From contig NZ_JAAKGT010000014.1 of the NCBI RefSeq assembly GCF_011043625.1, positions 1-64,000 of the forward strand: a stretch of DNA of 64,000 nucleotides, written 5' to 3'. The notes beneath the pieces were generated by a model. That model ran no database searches and was not told the origin of the DNA. It saw nothing but the letters and a program-made list of their open reading frames with translations. Source of the DNA: Caulobacter sp. 602-2 (GTDB lineage: Bacteria; Pseudomonadota; Alphaproteobacteria; Caulobacterales; Caulobacteraceae). The translations under genes were made by a program, and so were the position numbers. Every line of letters begins with the position of its first letter. Position 1 is the stretch's first letter. Shown piece by piece: positions 8,456 to 16,450 of the stretch.

Positions 8456-9405
8456 TCGGCCTGCCGCTCGTCTACCTGCTGGCCGGCTTCATGTTCACGG
8501 CCTTCGCAGCCCTGAGCCTTAGCGACAAGGCCAACCCGAAGCGCCTGGGCAACGCCGCCTTCTGGGGTCTGTTCGCGATCAGCTTCCTGTTCGGCGACAG
8601 CCTGGGCGACCTGGGCAACGGTTTCCTGGTGGTGGCGCTGGCCCTGCTGGCCGGCACGGGCCGCCTGGGCGTCGGCCAGCCCAGGACCACCACGGGCGAA
8701 GAGCGTGCGCAGATGGCGCAGCGCTTCGGCCTCAAGCTGTTCCTTCCCGCCCTGCTGATCCCAATCATCGTGCTGGCGGGCACCTTCACCTTCAAGGCCC
8801 TGACCTGGCACGGCCAGCACGTCGTCGATCCCAAGCAGGCGACCCTGGTGTCCCTGGCCATCGCCGCCGTCGTCGCCGCCGTCCTCGCCCAGCGCCTGTT
8901 CGGCCAGCCCGCCGCCTCGCCCCTGCAGGAAGGCCGCCGCCTGATGGACCTGGTCGGCTGGGCCGCCCTGCTGCCGCAGATGCTGGCGGCGCTGGGCGCG
9001 GTCTTCGCCCTGGCGGGCGTGGGTCAGACCATCGGCGACATCACCCTGGCGATCACGCCGGTCGACAGCCGCCTGGCCGTGGTCGTCGCCTATTGCCTGG
9101 GGATGGCGATCTTCACGGTGATGATGGGCAACGCATTCGCAGCCTTCCCGGTGATGACCGCCGGCATCGGACTGCCGCTGGTGATCGGCCGCTTCGGCGG
9201 CGATCCGGCCGTGGTCTGCGCCATCGGCATGCTGTCGGGCTTCTGCGGCACCCTGCTCACGCCGCTGGCCGCCAACTTCAACCTCGTTCCCGCCGCTCTC
9301 CTGCAGCTGAAGAACCGCTACGCCGTCATCCAGGCCCAGGCGCCGACGGCTGTGCTGATGCTGCTGATCAACATGGTCCTGATGTATGTCCTCGCTTTCC
9401 GCTGA
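8452..9405 (+). CDS. DUF979 family membrane protein
   Basis: Polytopic membrane protein of 317 residues with roughly nine hydrophobic helices, consistent with DUF979. Conserved-looking segments include FLFGDSLGDLGNG near residue 45, GNAFAAFPVMTAGIGLP near residue 224, and GFCGTLLTPLAANFN near residue 262. The last two resemble the substrate-site hairpins of ion-transporter-like permeases, which supports a transport role shared with the DUF969 partner (inference). It starts inside the stop codon of the upstream gene and overlaps the downstream DUF2891 gene by 20 bases, so all three are one operon. Confidence 0.85.
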   Translation: MIGLPLVYLLAGFMFTAFAALSLSDKANPKRLGNAAFWGLFAISFLFGDSLGDLGNGFLVVALALLAGTGRLGVGQPRTTTGEERAQMAQRFGLKLFLPALLIPIIVLAGTFTFKALTWHGQHVVDPKQATLVSLAIAAVVAAVLAQRLFGQPAASPLQEGRRLMDLVGWAALLPQMLAALGAVFALAGVGQTIGDITLAITPVDSRLAVVVAYCLGMAIFTVMMGNAFAAFPVMTAGIGLPLVIGRFGGDPAVVCAIGMLSGFCGTLLTPLAANFNLVPAALLQLKNRYAVIQAQAPTAVLMLLINMVLMYVLAFR

Positions 9406-10375
9406 GACCGCCGCCCGCTTCGCCCAGGCCGCCCTGGGCCACGTCGCCCGCGAGTATCCCAACAAGCTCGACCACGTGATGGCCAGCGACGCCGACGCGC
9501 AGGGTCCGCGCGCCCTGCACCCGATCTTCTTCGGCAGCTTCGACTGGCACTCCTGCGTCCATGGCTACTGGACCCTGGCGACGCTCCTGCGCCTGCATCC
9601 CGAAATCGCCGAGGCCTCGGCGATCCGGGCCCTGTTCGATGACGCCTTCACCGCAAAAAAGGTCGCCGCCGAGGTCGCCTATCTGGCCCGCCCCGAAAGC
9701 CGTGGCTTCGAGCGCCCCTACGGCTGGGCCTGGCTGCTGAAGCTGCAGGCCGAACTGCTGGCCCACGACGCGCCCTGGGCCGCGACCCTGCAGCCCCTGG
9801 CCGACGCCTTCGTCGCCCGCTACCGCGCCTTCCTGCCGATCGCCGACTATCCGATCCGGGCCGGCGTGCATTCCAACACCGCCTTCGCCCTGGCGCTGGC
9901 CGCCGACTATGCCGACGCGACCGGCGACGCCGAGTTCCGCGCCCTGCTCGCGGGCAAGGCCGCCGCCTGGTACGGCCAGGACCGCGCCTGCCAGGCCTGG
10001 GAGCCCTCGGGCGACGACTTCCTGTCCTCGGCCCTGGTCGAGGCCCTGGCCATGCGCCGCCTCCAGCCCGACACCTTCGCGACCTGGTTCGCCGCCTTCC
10101 TGCCGGACCTGGCCGAACGCCGGCCCGCCACGCTGTTCTCCCCGCCCAGCGTCAGCGACCGCACCGATGGCAAGATCGCCCACCTCGACGGCCTTTCGCT
10201 GTCGCGCGCCTGGTGCTGGCGCGCCGTGGCCAAGAACGCCCCGCCGGCTATCGCCGCCGTCGCGCTGGAGGCCGCCGACCTGCACCTGGCCGCCGCCCTG
10301 CCCCACGTGACCGGCGACTATATGGGCGAGCACTGGCTGGCGAGCTTCGCCCTGCTGGCGATGCTGGAGGAGTAA
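9386..10375 (+). CDS. DUF2891 family protein
   Basis: Predicted soluble protein of 329 residues without a clear signal peptide. The sequence fits DUF2891: HPIFFGSFDWHSCVHGYW near residue 45, RPYGWAWLLKLQAEL near residue 110, and WEPSGDDFLSSALVEA near residue 205. The alternating helix pairs and conserved His, Trp and Asp suggest an alpha/alpha-barrel enzyme, perhaps acting on carbohydrates or peptides; this is inference. It overlaps the DUF979 gene by 20 bases and ends the operon. A dense block of palindromic repeats follows its stop codon. Confidence 0.82.
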   Translation: MSSLSAETAARFAQAALGHVAREYPNKLDHVMASDADAQGPRALHPIFFGSFDWHSCVHGYWTLATLLRLHPEIAEASAIRALFDDAFTAKKVAAEVAYLARPESRGFERPYGWAWLLKLQAELLAHDAPWAATLQPLADAFVARYRAFLPIADYPIRAGVHSNTAFALALAADYADATGDAEFRALLAGKAAAWYGQDRACQAWEPSGDDFLSSALVEALAMRRLQPDTFATWFAAFLPDLAERRPATLFSPPSVSDRTDGKIAHLDGLSLSRAWCWRAVAKNAPPAIAAVALEAADLHLAAALPHVTGDYMGEHWLASFALLAMLEE

Positions 10376-10380
10376 GCGGC

Positions 10381-10552
10381 GATCCTTCTCCCCTTGCGGG
10401 AGAAGGTGGCGGCGAAGCCGTCGGATGAGGGGTCTCTCAGAAATTGGACGCCTCGCCCGGCCTGACCGCCACGCGCAGCTTCGAGGTTTGAGAGACCCCT
10501 CACCCGACCTGCTCCGCAGGCCACCCTCTCCCGCAAGGGGAGAGGGATCGCA
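10381..10552. repeat. Composite palindromic repeat, family C (BIME-like)
   Basis: Two related units in opposite orientation flank a unique centre. The left unit begins CTTCTCCCCTTGCGGGAGAA and ends GATGAGGGGTCTCTCA. The right unit starts GAGAGACCCCTCACCCGA and ends with a CTCTCCCGCAAGGGGAGAG hairpin. A second copy with the same architecture lies at 38379-38545. This resembles bacterial interspersed mosaic elements. It sits between the DUF2891 operon and ligA and may terminate or stabilise the upstream transcript. Confidence 0.75.
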
Positions 10553-10575
10553 CCGATTCCATTGCAGGAAATGGG

Positions 10576-10618
10576 ACCTCCGGCCCTTCGGGCCACCTCC
10601 CCCAGAGGGGGAGGATCA
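10576..10618. repeat. Dispersed palindromic repeat, family A
   Basis: Reverse-orientation copy of the family A unit: CCTCCGGCCCTTCGGGCC followed by ACCTCCCCCAGAGGGGGAGG. It lies between the family C element and the ligA start. An open frame runs through it into ligA, but this is repeat sequence and not a conserved N-terminus. Confidence 0.75.
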
Positions 10619-10658
10619 TCTAAGTTGCCCCGCCGACCGCAACCGGATTCGTCTACCC

Positions 10659-13007
10659 GTGCTCCTGATCTCCGTCGCCGACCTCACCGAAGCCCAAGCC
10701 GTCGAGGAACTGGAGCGTCTCGCCGACGAGATGGCCGGCCACGACCTGCGCTACTATCAGGACGACGCGCCGACGGTCAGCGACGCTGAGTACGACGAGC
10801 TCAAGCGCCGCAACGCCGACATCGAGGCGCGCTTCCCGCACCTGATCCGCGAGAACTCGCCGTCGCTGAAGGTCGGCGCCGCGCGCTCGGCCCAGTTCTC
10901 GCCGGTCGAGCACGGCGTGCCGATGCTCAGCCTCGACAACGCCTTCTCCAACGACGAGGCGACCGAGTTCGACGCCCGCATCCGCCGTTTCCTGCGCATC
11001 GGCGCCGACGAGCCGGTGTTCTACACCGCCGAGCCCAAGATCGACGGCCTGTCGGCCTCGATCCGCTACGAGAAGGGCGTGCTGGTCCAGGGCGCCACGC
11101 GCGGCGACGGCCGCGTGGGCGAGGACGTCACGGCCAATCTCAAGACCATCGCCGACATCCCCCATAAGCTGAAGGGCTCGGGCTGGCCGGACGTGATCGA
11201 GATCCGCGGCGAGGTCTATGTCGAGCTCGAAGCCTTCGCCGCATTCAATCGCGCGGCCGAGGAAGCCGGCCAGCGCACCTACGCCAACCCGCGCAACTTC
11301 GCCGCCGGTTCGCTGCGCCAGATCGACCCGAAGATCAGCGCCACGCGCCCCTTGCGCTTCTTCGGCTACGCCTGGGGCCTGGCGTCCGAGCCCTTCGCCG
11401 CGGGCCAGTGGGAAGCGCTGGAAAAGCTGGAGGAATGGGGTTTCGTCACCACCGCTCCGCCGGCCCAGAAGGTCGAGGGCGCGCAAGGCTTGCTCGACGT
11501 CTATGCCCACTTCGAGACCCTGCGCCCGCAGCTGCCCTTCGATATCGACGGCGTGGTCTACAAGGTCGACGACCTGGAGCGGCAGCGCCGCCTGGGCTTC
11601 GTGTCGCGCTCGCCCCGCTGGGCCATCGCCCGCAAGTTCCCCGCCCAGCGCGCCAAGACCATCCTTGAGGCCATCGACATCCAGGTCGGCCGCACCGGCG
11701 CCCACACGCCCGTCGCACGCCTCAAGCCCGTCACCGTCGGCGGCGTCTCGGTGACCAACGCCACCCTGCACAACGCCGACGAGATCGCCCGCCTCGACGC
11801 CCGCATCGGCGACACCGTCGTGCTGCAACGCGCCGGCGACGTGATCCCGCAGATCGTCGAGGTCGATCTCGCCGTCCGTCCAGACGATGCAGTCCCCTAC
11901 GACTTCCCGCACGTCTGCGAATGCCCGCTGAAGACGGCCCTGACCCAGGAGATCAACGCCAACGGCGTGGAGTCCGTGGTCCGCCGCTGCACCGGCGAGT
12001 TCGCCTGCCCGTTCCAGCGCGTCGAGCACCTGCGCCACTTCGTCTCGCGCCGCGCCTTCGACATCGAAGGCCTGGGCGAAAAGCAGCTGCAAGCCTTCTT
12101 CGAGGAGGGCTGGATCAACGAGCCGGCCGACATCTTCAAGCTGGCCAAGGACGAGGAGAAGCTGGCCGCCTTGCGTGAGCGCGACGGCTACGGCGAGACC
12201 TCGGTCAAGAACCTGGTGGCCGGCATCGAGGCCCGGCGCACGATCGGCCTCGATCGGATGATCTACGGCCTGGGCGCGCGCGACATCGGCGACACCACCT
12301 CGACGGTGCTGGCCCGTCACTTCGACACCTTCGCCGACCTTCGGGCCGCGTCCGAAGCCGCCGCCGCTGGCCTGCCGGGCGCGACCTATCTGGAACTGTC
12401 GACCGCCGCCGGCGTCGGCCCCAAGGCGCTGGATCTTCTCGTGGAGGCCGGCCGCGCCGGCGTGCCCGCCGACCCCTGGCCCCAGTCCGAAGACCTGGAG
12501 CTGAAGATCGGCCAGGTGGTTCCGAAACTGACCAAGCCGGCCCGCGCGGCGCTGGCCCAGCGCTACGGAACCTGGGACGCCTTCGCGCAAGGCCTGGCCG
12601 AGGCCGCCAAGGGCGCGCCGGGCGAGGACTACCTGCATCTGGCCGCCGTCGACGGCGTCGGCCCCGTGGCCGCCCAGTCGCTAGCCCGCTTCTTCGCCGA
12701 AGAGCACAACCGCCAGAAGGTCGAGAACCTGCTGGGCGAGCTCGACGTCCAGGCCGTGGCCAAGCCCAAGACCGACACCGCCGTGGCCGGCAAGACCGTG
12801 GTCTTCACCGGCTCGCTGGAGAAGATGACCCGCGACGAGGCCAAGGCTCAGGCGGAGTCGCTCGGCGCCAAGGTCGCCTCGTCGGTGTCCAAGAAGACCC
12901 ACCTGGTCGTCGCCGGCCCCGGCGCGGGCTCCAAGCTCAAGACCGCCCAGGACCTCGGCATCCAGGTGATGACCGAAGACGAGTGGCTGGCCCTGGTCGC
13001 CGGCTGA
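10659..13007 (+). CDS. ligA: NAD-dependent DNA ligase LigA
   Basis: Seals nicks in duplex DNA using NAD+, and is essential for Okazaki fragment joining. Domains in order: Ia (YYQDDAPTVSDAEYD near residue 32), nucleotidyltransferase with adenylated lysine in EPKIDG (K127), OB fold, a four-Cys zinc finger (CECP and RRCTGEFACP), HhH region, and a C-terminal BRCT domain. At 782 residues it is over 100 longer than E. coli LigA. The excess lies mostly in the HhH region, where GVGPKALDLL and GVGPVAAQSL flank an inserted repeat-like unit. GTG at 10659 is chosen because everything upstream in frame is repeat DNA. A second BRCT protein gene starts 1 base after the stop. Confidence 0.97.
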   Translation: MLLISVADLTEAQAVEELERLADEMAGHDLRYYQDDAPTVSDAEYDELKRRNADIEARFPHLIRENSPSLKVGAARSAQFSPVEHGVPMLSLDNAFSNDEATEFDARIRRFLRIGADEPVFYTAEPKIDGLSASIRYEKGVLVQGATRGDGRVGEDVTANLKTIADIPHKLKGSGWPDVIEIRGEVYVELEAFAAFNRAAEEAGQRTYANPRNFAAGSLRQIDPKISATRPLRFFGYAWGLASEPFAAGQWEALEKLEEWGFVTTAPPAQKVEGAQGLLDVYAHFETLRPQLPFDIDGVVYKVDDLERQRRLGFVSRSPRWAIARKFPAQRAKTILEAIDIQVGRTGAHTPVARLKPVTVGGVSVTNATLHNADEIARLDARIGDTVVLQRAGDVIPQIVEVDLAVRPDDAVPYDFPHVCECPLKTALTQEINANGVESVVRRCTGEFACPFQRVEHLRHFVSRRAFDIEGLGEKQLQAFFEEGWINEPADIFKLAKDEEKLAALRERDGYGETSVKNLVAGIEARRTIGLDRMIYGLGARDIGDTTSTVLARHFDTFADLRAASEAAAAGLPGATYLELSTAAGVGPKALDLLVEAGRAGVPADPWPQSEDLELKIGQVVPKLTKPARAALAQRYGTWDAFAQGLAEAAKGAPGEDYLHLAAVDGVGPVAAQSLARFFAEEHNRQKVENLLGELDVQAVAKPKTDTAVAGKTVVFTGSLEKMTRDEAKAQAESLGAKVASSVSKKTHLVVAGPGAGSKLKTAQDLGIQVMTEDEWLALVAG

Positions 13008-13008
13008 C

Positions 13009-13875
13009 ATGAAGGTCGTCGCCATCGACTTCGAGACGGCCAACGAGACCCGGTCGAGCCCCTGCTCGATCGGCCTGGCCTTTATCGAGGACGGCGCGGT
13101 CGCACGCGTCGACCACCACTACATCCGGCCGTGGGACATGCGCTTTGCGCCGTTCAACATCGCCTTCCACGGCATCGGCCCCGACCACGTGCGCGAGGCC
13201 GACGAGTTTCCCGCCGTGCTCGACCGGCTGCGCGAGGATCTGGACGGCGCCCTGGTGCTGGCCCACAACGCCGCCTTCGACATCAGCGTCATCCGCCGCA
13301 CCTGCGAGCACTATCGGATCACGCCGCCGGCCTTCGACTACATGTGCACCGTGCAGGTCGCCCGCAGCGTCTGGCCAAGCCTGCCCTCGCACAAGCTGAA
13401 CGTCGTCGGCCGTCACCTGGGCGTCAGCTTCAAGCACCACGACGCGGCCGGCGACGCCTATGCCTGCGGCCAGGTCGCCCTCGCCGCCGCCGGAGCGACG
13501 GGCGCGGGCCGTATCCACGACCTGCCCGGCCGCATCGGCCTGACGCTGGGCCGGCTGAGCCGGGACGCCTACGCCCCCTCGCAGAGCCGCAGCCTTCCCA
13601 GGAAGGCCCCGCCCCCGCCCCGCCCCGTCCTGCCGCCCGGCGCCGAGCGCCGGCTGGCGGGCCGCACGGTGGTCTTCACCGGCCAGCTCGACACCATGAG
13701 CCGCCCCGACGCCCAAGGCCTGGCCGCGGCGATGGGCGCGCGCGTGGTTCTCTCGGTGACCAAGGCCGTCGACCTGGTGGTCGCCGGCCCCGGCGCCGGC
13801 GCCAAGCTGCGCACCGCCCGCGAGCGGGGATTGCAGATCATGGACGAAGAGGCCTGGCTGGCGCTGGTGGGGTGA
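13009..13875 (+). CDS. DnaQ-like 3'-5' exonuclease fused to a LigA-type BRCT domain
   Basis: Predicted DNA-processing nuclease of 288 residues. The N-terminal DEDDh exonuclease domain shows IDFET (D7, E9), HNAAFD (D91) and HDAAGD (H144, D149). A Pro/Arg-rich linker runs from about residue 185 to 210. The C-terminal 75 residues are a BRCT domain closely matching the BRCT at the end of LigA: both read TVVFTG, LVVAGPGAG and EEAWLALV or DEWLALV at equivalent places. The start lies 1 base after ligA, so it is co-transcribed. DNA Pol III epsilon-like exonuclease/BRCT fusions are known; pairing with ligA suggests a role at nicks or Okazaki ends (inference). Confidence 0.9.
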   Translation: MKVVAIDFETANETRSSPCSIGLAFIEDGAVARVDHHYIRPWDMRFAPFNIAFHGIGPDHVREADEFPAVLDRLREDLDGALVLAHNAAFDISVIRRTCEHYRITPPAFDYMCTVQVARSVWPSLPSHKLNVVGRHLGVSFKHHDAAGDAYACGQVALAAAGATGAGRIHDLPGRIGLTLGRLSRDAYAPSQSRSLPRKAPPPPRPVLPPGAERRLAGRTVVFTGQLDTMSRPDAQGLAAAMGARVVLSVTKAVDLVVAGPGAGAKLRTARERGLQIMDEEAWLALVG

Positions 13876-13876
13876 T

Positions 13877-13979
13877 CCCCCTCCGGCCCTCCGGGCCACC
13901 TCCCCCAGAGGGGGAGGATCTAGTCAGCAAGATGCTCCCCCTCTGGGGGAGCTGTCGCGAAGCGACTGAGGGGGTCTTC
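13877..13979. repeat. Composite palindromic repeat, families A and B
   Basis: A family A unit in reverse orientation (13877-13920) is joined through a short spacer to a family B unit (about 13933-13979; CTCCCCCTCTGGGGGAG, then GTCGCGAAGCGAC, then GAGGGGG). The same two-unit composite recurs inverted at 49861-49959. It fills the whole gap between the convergent genes ending at 13875 and 13982, a position suiting a bidirectional transcript end. Confidence 0.78.
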
Positions 13980-13981
13980 CC

Positions 13982-15052
13982 CTACTTCCCCAGAAACGCC
14001 GCCAGCCGGTCCTTCCACAGCACCGCCCAGGTATGGCTGCCGTGGCCCTTGGTCTTCTCGCTGGCCGGCAGCAGCACGAACTGCCCGTGCTTCAGCCGCT
14101 TCACCTCGCGCTCGGCGATGCCCAGCTCTGGCGGATTGATGAAGTCGTCGGCCGAGTTGATCCACAGCACCGGGACCTCGATCTTCTCCAGCTCCGCCGA
14201 TGGGTCGTAGGTGCGCGAGGCGTCGACCTGGTAGAGCAGGTCATTGGCGTCCAGGCCCGCGATGCGGCGGTTGAAGTCGGCCTCCAGCGCCTTGTCGGTC
14301 GCCTCGCGGGTCGGCAGGGCCAGCTGCATCGGCAGGGCCGAGGCGCCGGCGATGATCAGGAAGTCGGTCGCCGTGCGCAGGCCCTGCATCGGCTGCTGGG
14401 CGTAGTCGCCGCCGTTCCAGGCCGGATCGGCCTTGATGGCGTCCATGGTCATCTTGCGCCACATGCGGTTGCGGCCGGCGATGGCCACCGGCTGGCAGGC
14501 GAACGGCGCGAGCTTTTCGGCGAAGCCCGGGTAGGTCTCGCCCCAGACGAAGCCGTGCATGCAGCCCATCGAGGTGCCCATCAAGAGCTGCAGGCGATCA
14601 ACCTTCAGGCCCTCGACCAGCAACTGGTGCTGGGCCCGCACCATGTCGTCGTAGTCGTAGTGCGGGAAACTGGCCTTCAACCCATCCGAGGGCTTGGAAG
14701 ATTTCCCGTGGCCGATGCCGTCGGGCAGGATCACGTACCACTTGGCCGGATCCAGCAGGCCGCCGGGAACCAGCAGTTCGTCGGCGAACTGCGGCGACAG
14801 GAACTGCTTTCCGCTGCCGCCTGTGCCGTGCAGCACCATCACCGCATTGGTCACCCGCCCTTGCGCGTCGCGCCGCGGCTCGCCCAGGGTCGTGTAGTGC
14901 AGCCGCAGTTCCGGCAGGGTCTCGCCCGAACCGAACTCGAAGTCCTTGACGACGAAGTCGCCTTCCTTGTGCGTCACGGCCGGCGCGGCCAGGGCCGAGG
15001 TCCCGGAAAGAGCAACACCCAGGGCCAGGCTGGCGGCGAAACGACGGATCAT
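13982..15052 (-). CDS. Secreted MetX-like alpha/beta hydrolase
   Basis: Protein of 356 residues with an N-terminal signal peptide (MIRRFAASLALGVALSG, cleavage after ALA). The fold matches the homoserine acetyltransferase-like branch of alpha/beta hydrolases: nucleophile elbow GTSMGCMHG near residue 165, acid in NSADDF near residue 294, and His in GHGSHTW near residue 337. True MetX enzymes are cytosolic, so export argues for an esterase or other hydrolase rather than methionine synthesis. An ATG at 15064 overlaps the previous stop, but ATG 15052 has the better ribosome site (GAGGAG) and is chosen. It is the last gene of a three-gene operon. Confidence 0.85.
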   Translation of the reverse strand: MIRRFAASLALGVALSGTSALAAPAVTHKEGDFVVKDFEFGSGETLPELRLHYTTLGEPRRDAQGRVTNAVMVLHGTGGSGKQFLSPQFADELLVPGGLLDPAKWYVILPDGIGHGKSSKPSDGLKASFPHYDYDDMVRAQHQLLVEGLKVDRLQLLMGTSMGCMHGFVWGETYPGFAEKLAPFACQPVAIAGRNRMWRKMTMDAIKADPAWNGGDYAQQPMQGLRTATDFLIIAGASALPMQLALPTREATDKALEADFNRRIAGLDANDLLYQVDASRTYDPSAELEKIEVPVLWINSADDFINPPELGIAEREVKRLKHGQFVLLPASEKTKGHGSHTWAVLWKDRLAAFLGK

Positions 15053-15060
15053 GGCGCTCC

Positions 15061-15462
15061 TCATGCGCGGACGGTTTCGAACACCTGCCGCAGGTTCGCC
15101 GCGCGCGCCCCCTGCGACCGGATCATCAGGAACTTGCCCGAGAACTCGCCCGGCAGGGTCCAGGTCCCCTCCACTTCCGAGCCGTCGGCGCTGAGCACGC
15201 CGGCGTAGAACACGTCGTGCTCCCAGCCGTTCGCGCCGTCATAGGTCTTGGTGAAGGTCAGGCTGGCGCCCGAGCGCTTGCCCAGCAGGGTCGAGAACAC
15301 CTCGGCCACGCCGTATTCGTCGTAGGCGACCTCGTGCACCGCCCCGCTGACCCACGCGCCGCTCTCCAGCACGGTGGCGGTGAACGGCACGGGCGCGACG
15401 GCGGCCGGGTAGGAATAGAGCCCCTGCCACACGCCGGTCAGGTTGGTGAGCGCCTCGCTCAT
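15061..15462 (-). CDS. Conserved hypothetical protein
   Basis: Protein of 133 residues, no signal peptide, mostly predicted beta strands (LTGVWQGLYSYP, VPFTATVLESGAWVSGAV, GASLTFTKTYDG, VEGTWTLPGEFSGKF). The pattern looks like a small calycin or lipocalin-type barrel that binds a ligand, but I do not recognise the family. It lies 4 bases after the dehydrogenase gene and just before the MetX-like hydrolase, so it is probably co-expressed with both. Confidence 0.75.
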   Translation of the reverse strand: MSEALTNLTGVWQGLYSYPAAVAPVPFTATVLESGAWVSGAVHEVAYDEYGVAEVFSTLLGKRSGASLTFTKTYDGANGWEHDVFYAGVLSADGSEVEGTWTLPGEFSGKFLMIRSQGARAANLRQVFETVRA

Positions 15463-15466
15463 GGCT

Positions 15467-16324
15467 TCACTTGTTTTCGAGACGGGCCACGAGGCTGGAA
15501 GTGTCCCAGCGATTGCCGCCCATGGCCTGCACCTCGCCGTAGAAGCCGTCGATCATCCGGGTCATGTCGAGGGCCGCGCCGTTGCGGGCCGCCTCGTCCA
15601 GCGCGATGCCCAGGTCCTTGCGCATCCAGTCGACGGCGAAGCCGAACTCGAACTCGCCGCGCGACATCGTCCCCCAGCGGTTCTCCATCTGCCAGGACTG
15701 GGCCGCGCCCTTGGAGATCGCCGCCAGCACGTCGTCGGTCGGCAGGCCCGCGCGCTTGGCGAAGTCCAGCGCCTCGGCCACGCCCTGCACCACCCCGGCG
15801 ATGGCGATCTGGTTGCACATCTTGGTCAGCTGGCCCGCGCCCGACGGCCCCATGCGGCGCATGGCCTTGGCGTAGACCGAAAGCACCGGCTCGGCGGCGG
15901 CGTAGGCGGCCTCGTCACCGCCGACCATGATGGTCAGCTGGCCGTTCTCGGCGCCCGCCTGGCCGCCGGACACCGGCGCGTCGAGGAAACCGACGCCCTT
16001 CTGGGCGCAAAGGTCGGCCATCTCGCGCGCCACCGTGGCCGAGGTGGTGGTGTGGTCGACGATGATCGCGCCGGCCTCCAGCGCGGGGATAATTTCCGCC
16101 ACCACGGCGCGGACGTCGTCGTCGTTGCCGACGCACAGGGCCACCAGCTGCGCGCCCTTGCTGGCGCCCGCGATGGTCGGATCGCTCGTCCCGCCGTGCT
16201 TTTCCACCCAGCGTGCGGCCTTCTCGGCGGTGCGGTTGTAGACGGTCACGTCATGGCCGGCGGCCTGCAGGTGGCCCGCCATCGGAAAGCCCATGACGCC
16301 AAGACCGATGAACGCCGTCTTCAT
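15467..16324 (-). CDS. 3-hydroxyisobutyrate dehydrogenase-family oxidoreductase
   Basis: NAD(P)-dependent beta-hydroxyacid dehydrogenase of 285 residues. The N-terminal Rossmann fold shows the family signature AFIGLGVMGFPMAGHL. The substrate-binding segment DAPVSGGQAGAENGQLTIMVGG is clear near residue 115, and the catalytic lysine lies in GQLTKMCNQ near residue 165. Relatives act on 3-hydroxyisobutyrate, tartronate semialdehyde or related acids; the exact substrate is not determined. ATG 16324 is preferred over an upstream start because AAGGAG sits 8 bases before it. It heads the operon running down to 13982. Confidence 0.88.
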   Translation of the reverse strand: MKTAFIGLGVMGFPMAGHLQAAGHDVTVYNRTAEKAARWVEKHGGTSDPTIAGASKGAQLVALCVGNDDDVRAVVAEIIPALEAGAIIVDHTTTSATVAREMADLCAQKGVGFLDAPVSGGQAGAENGQLTIMVGGDEAAYAAAEPVLSVYAKAMRRMGPSGAGQLTKMCNQIAIAGVVQGVAEALDFAKRAGLPTDDVLAAISKGAAQSWQMENRWGTMSRGEFEFGFAVDWMRKDLGIALDEAARNGAALDMTRMIDGFYGEVQAMGGNRWDTSSLVARLENK

Positions 16325-16431
16325 ACGCGAGACTCCTTGCCGCACCCTGCGAATTGGCCCCGTGCATGAGCCCTTCGGGCCCGTATCGCAACGCCATTTT
16401 AACGTCCTGCGGGCAGGTTGCCCCGACAGGG

Positions 16432-16445
16432 TTAAGCAGGCTTAA
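16432..16445 (+). promoter_or_regulatory. CtrA-like box TTAA-N6-TTAA at the motB start
   Basis: TTAAGCAGGCTTAA resembles the binding site of the cell-cycle regulator CtrA, whose main consensus is TTAA-N7-TTAA; here the spacer is 6. It ends only 5 bases before the motB ATG, so binding there would more likely block than activate, unless motB mRNA starts at or within the gene. A chance match is possible. Confidence 0.3.
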
Positions 16446-16450
16446 GCACG

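Noticed and set aside
10381..10618. CRISPR array suggested by regularly repeated palindromes
   Set aside because: The units are inverted and of two families, with no equal repeats and spacers and no cas genes in the window.
10425..10658. N-terminal extension of LigA by 78 residues
   Set aside because: The extension is translated family A/C repeat DNA; the first family-like residues follow GTG 10659.
13982..15052. Homoserine O-acetyltransferase (MetX) call
   Set aside because: A clear signal peptide places the protein outside the cytosol, and no methionine genes adjoin it.
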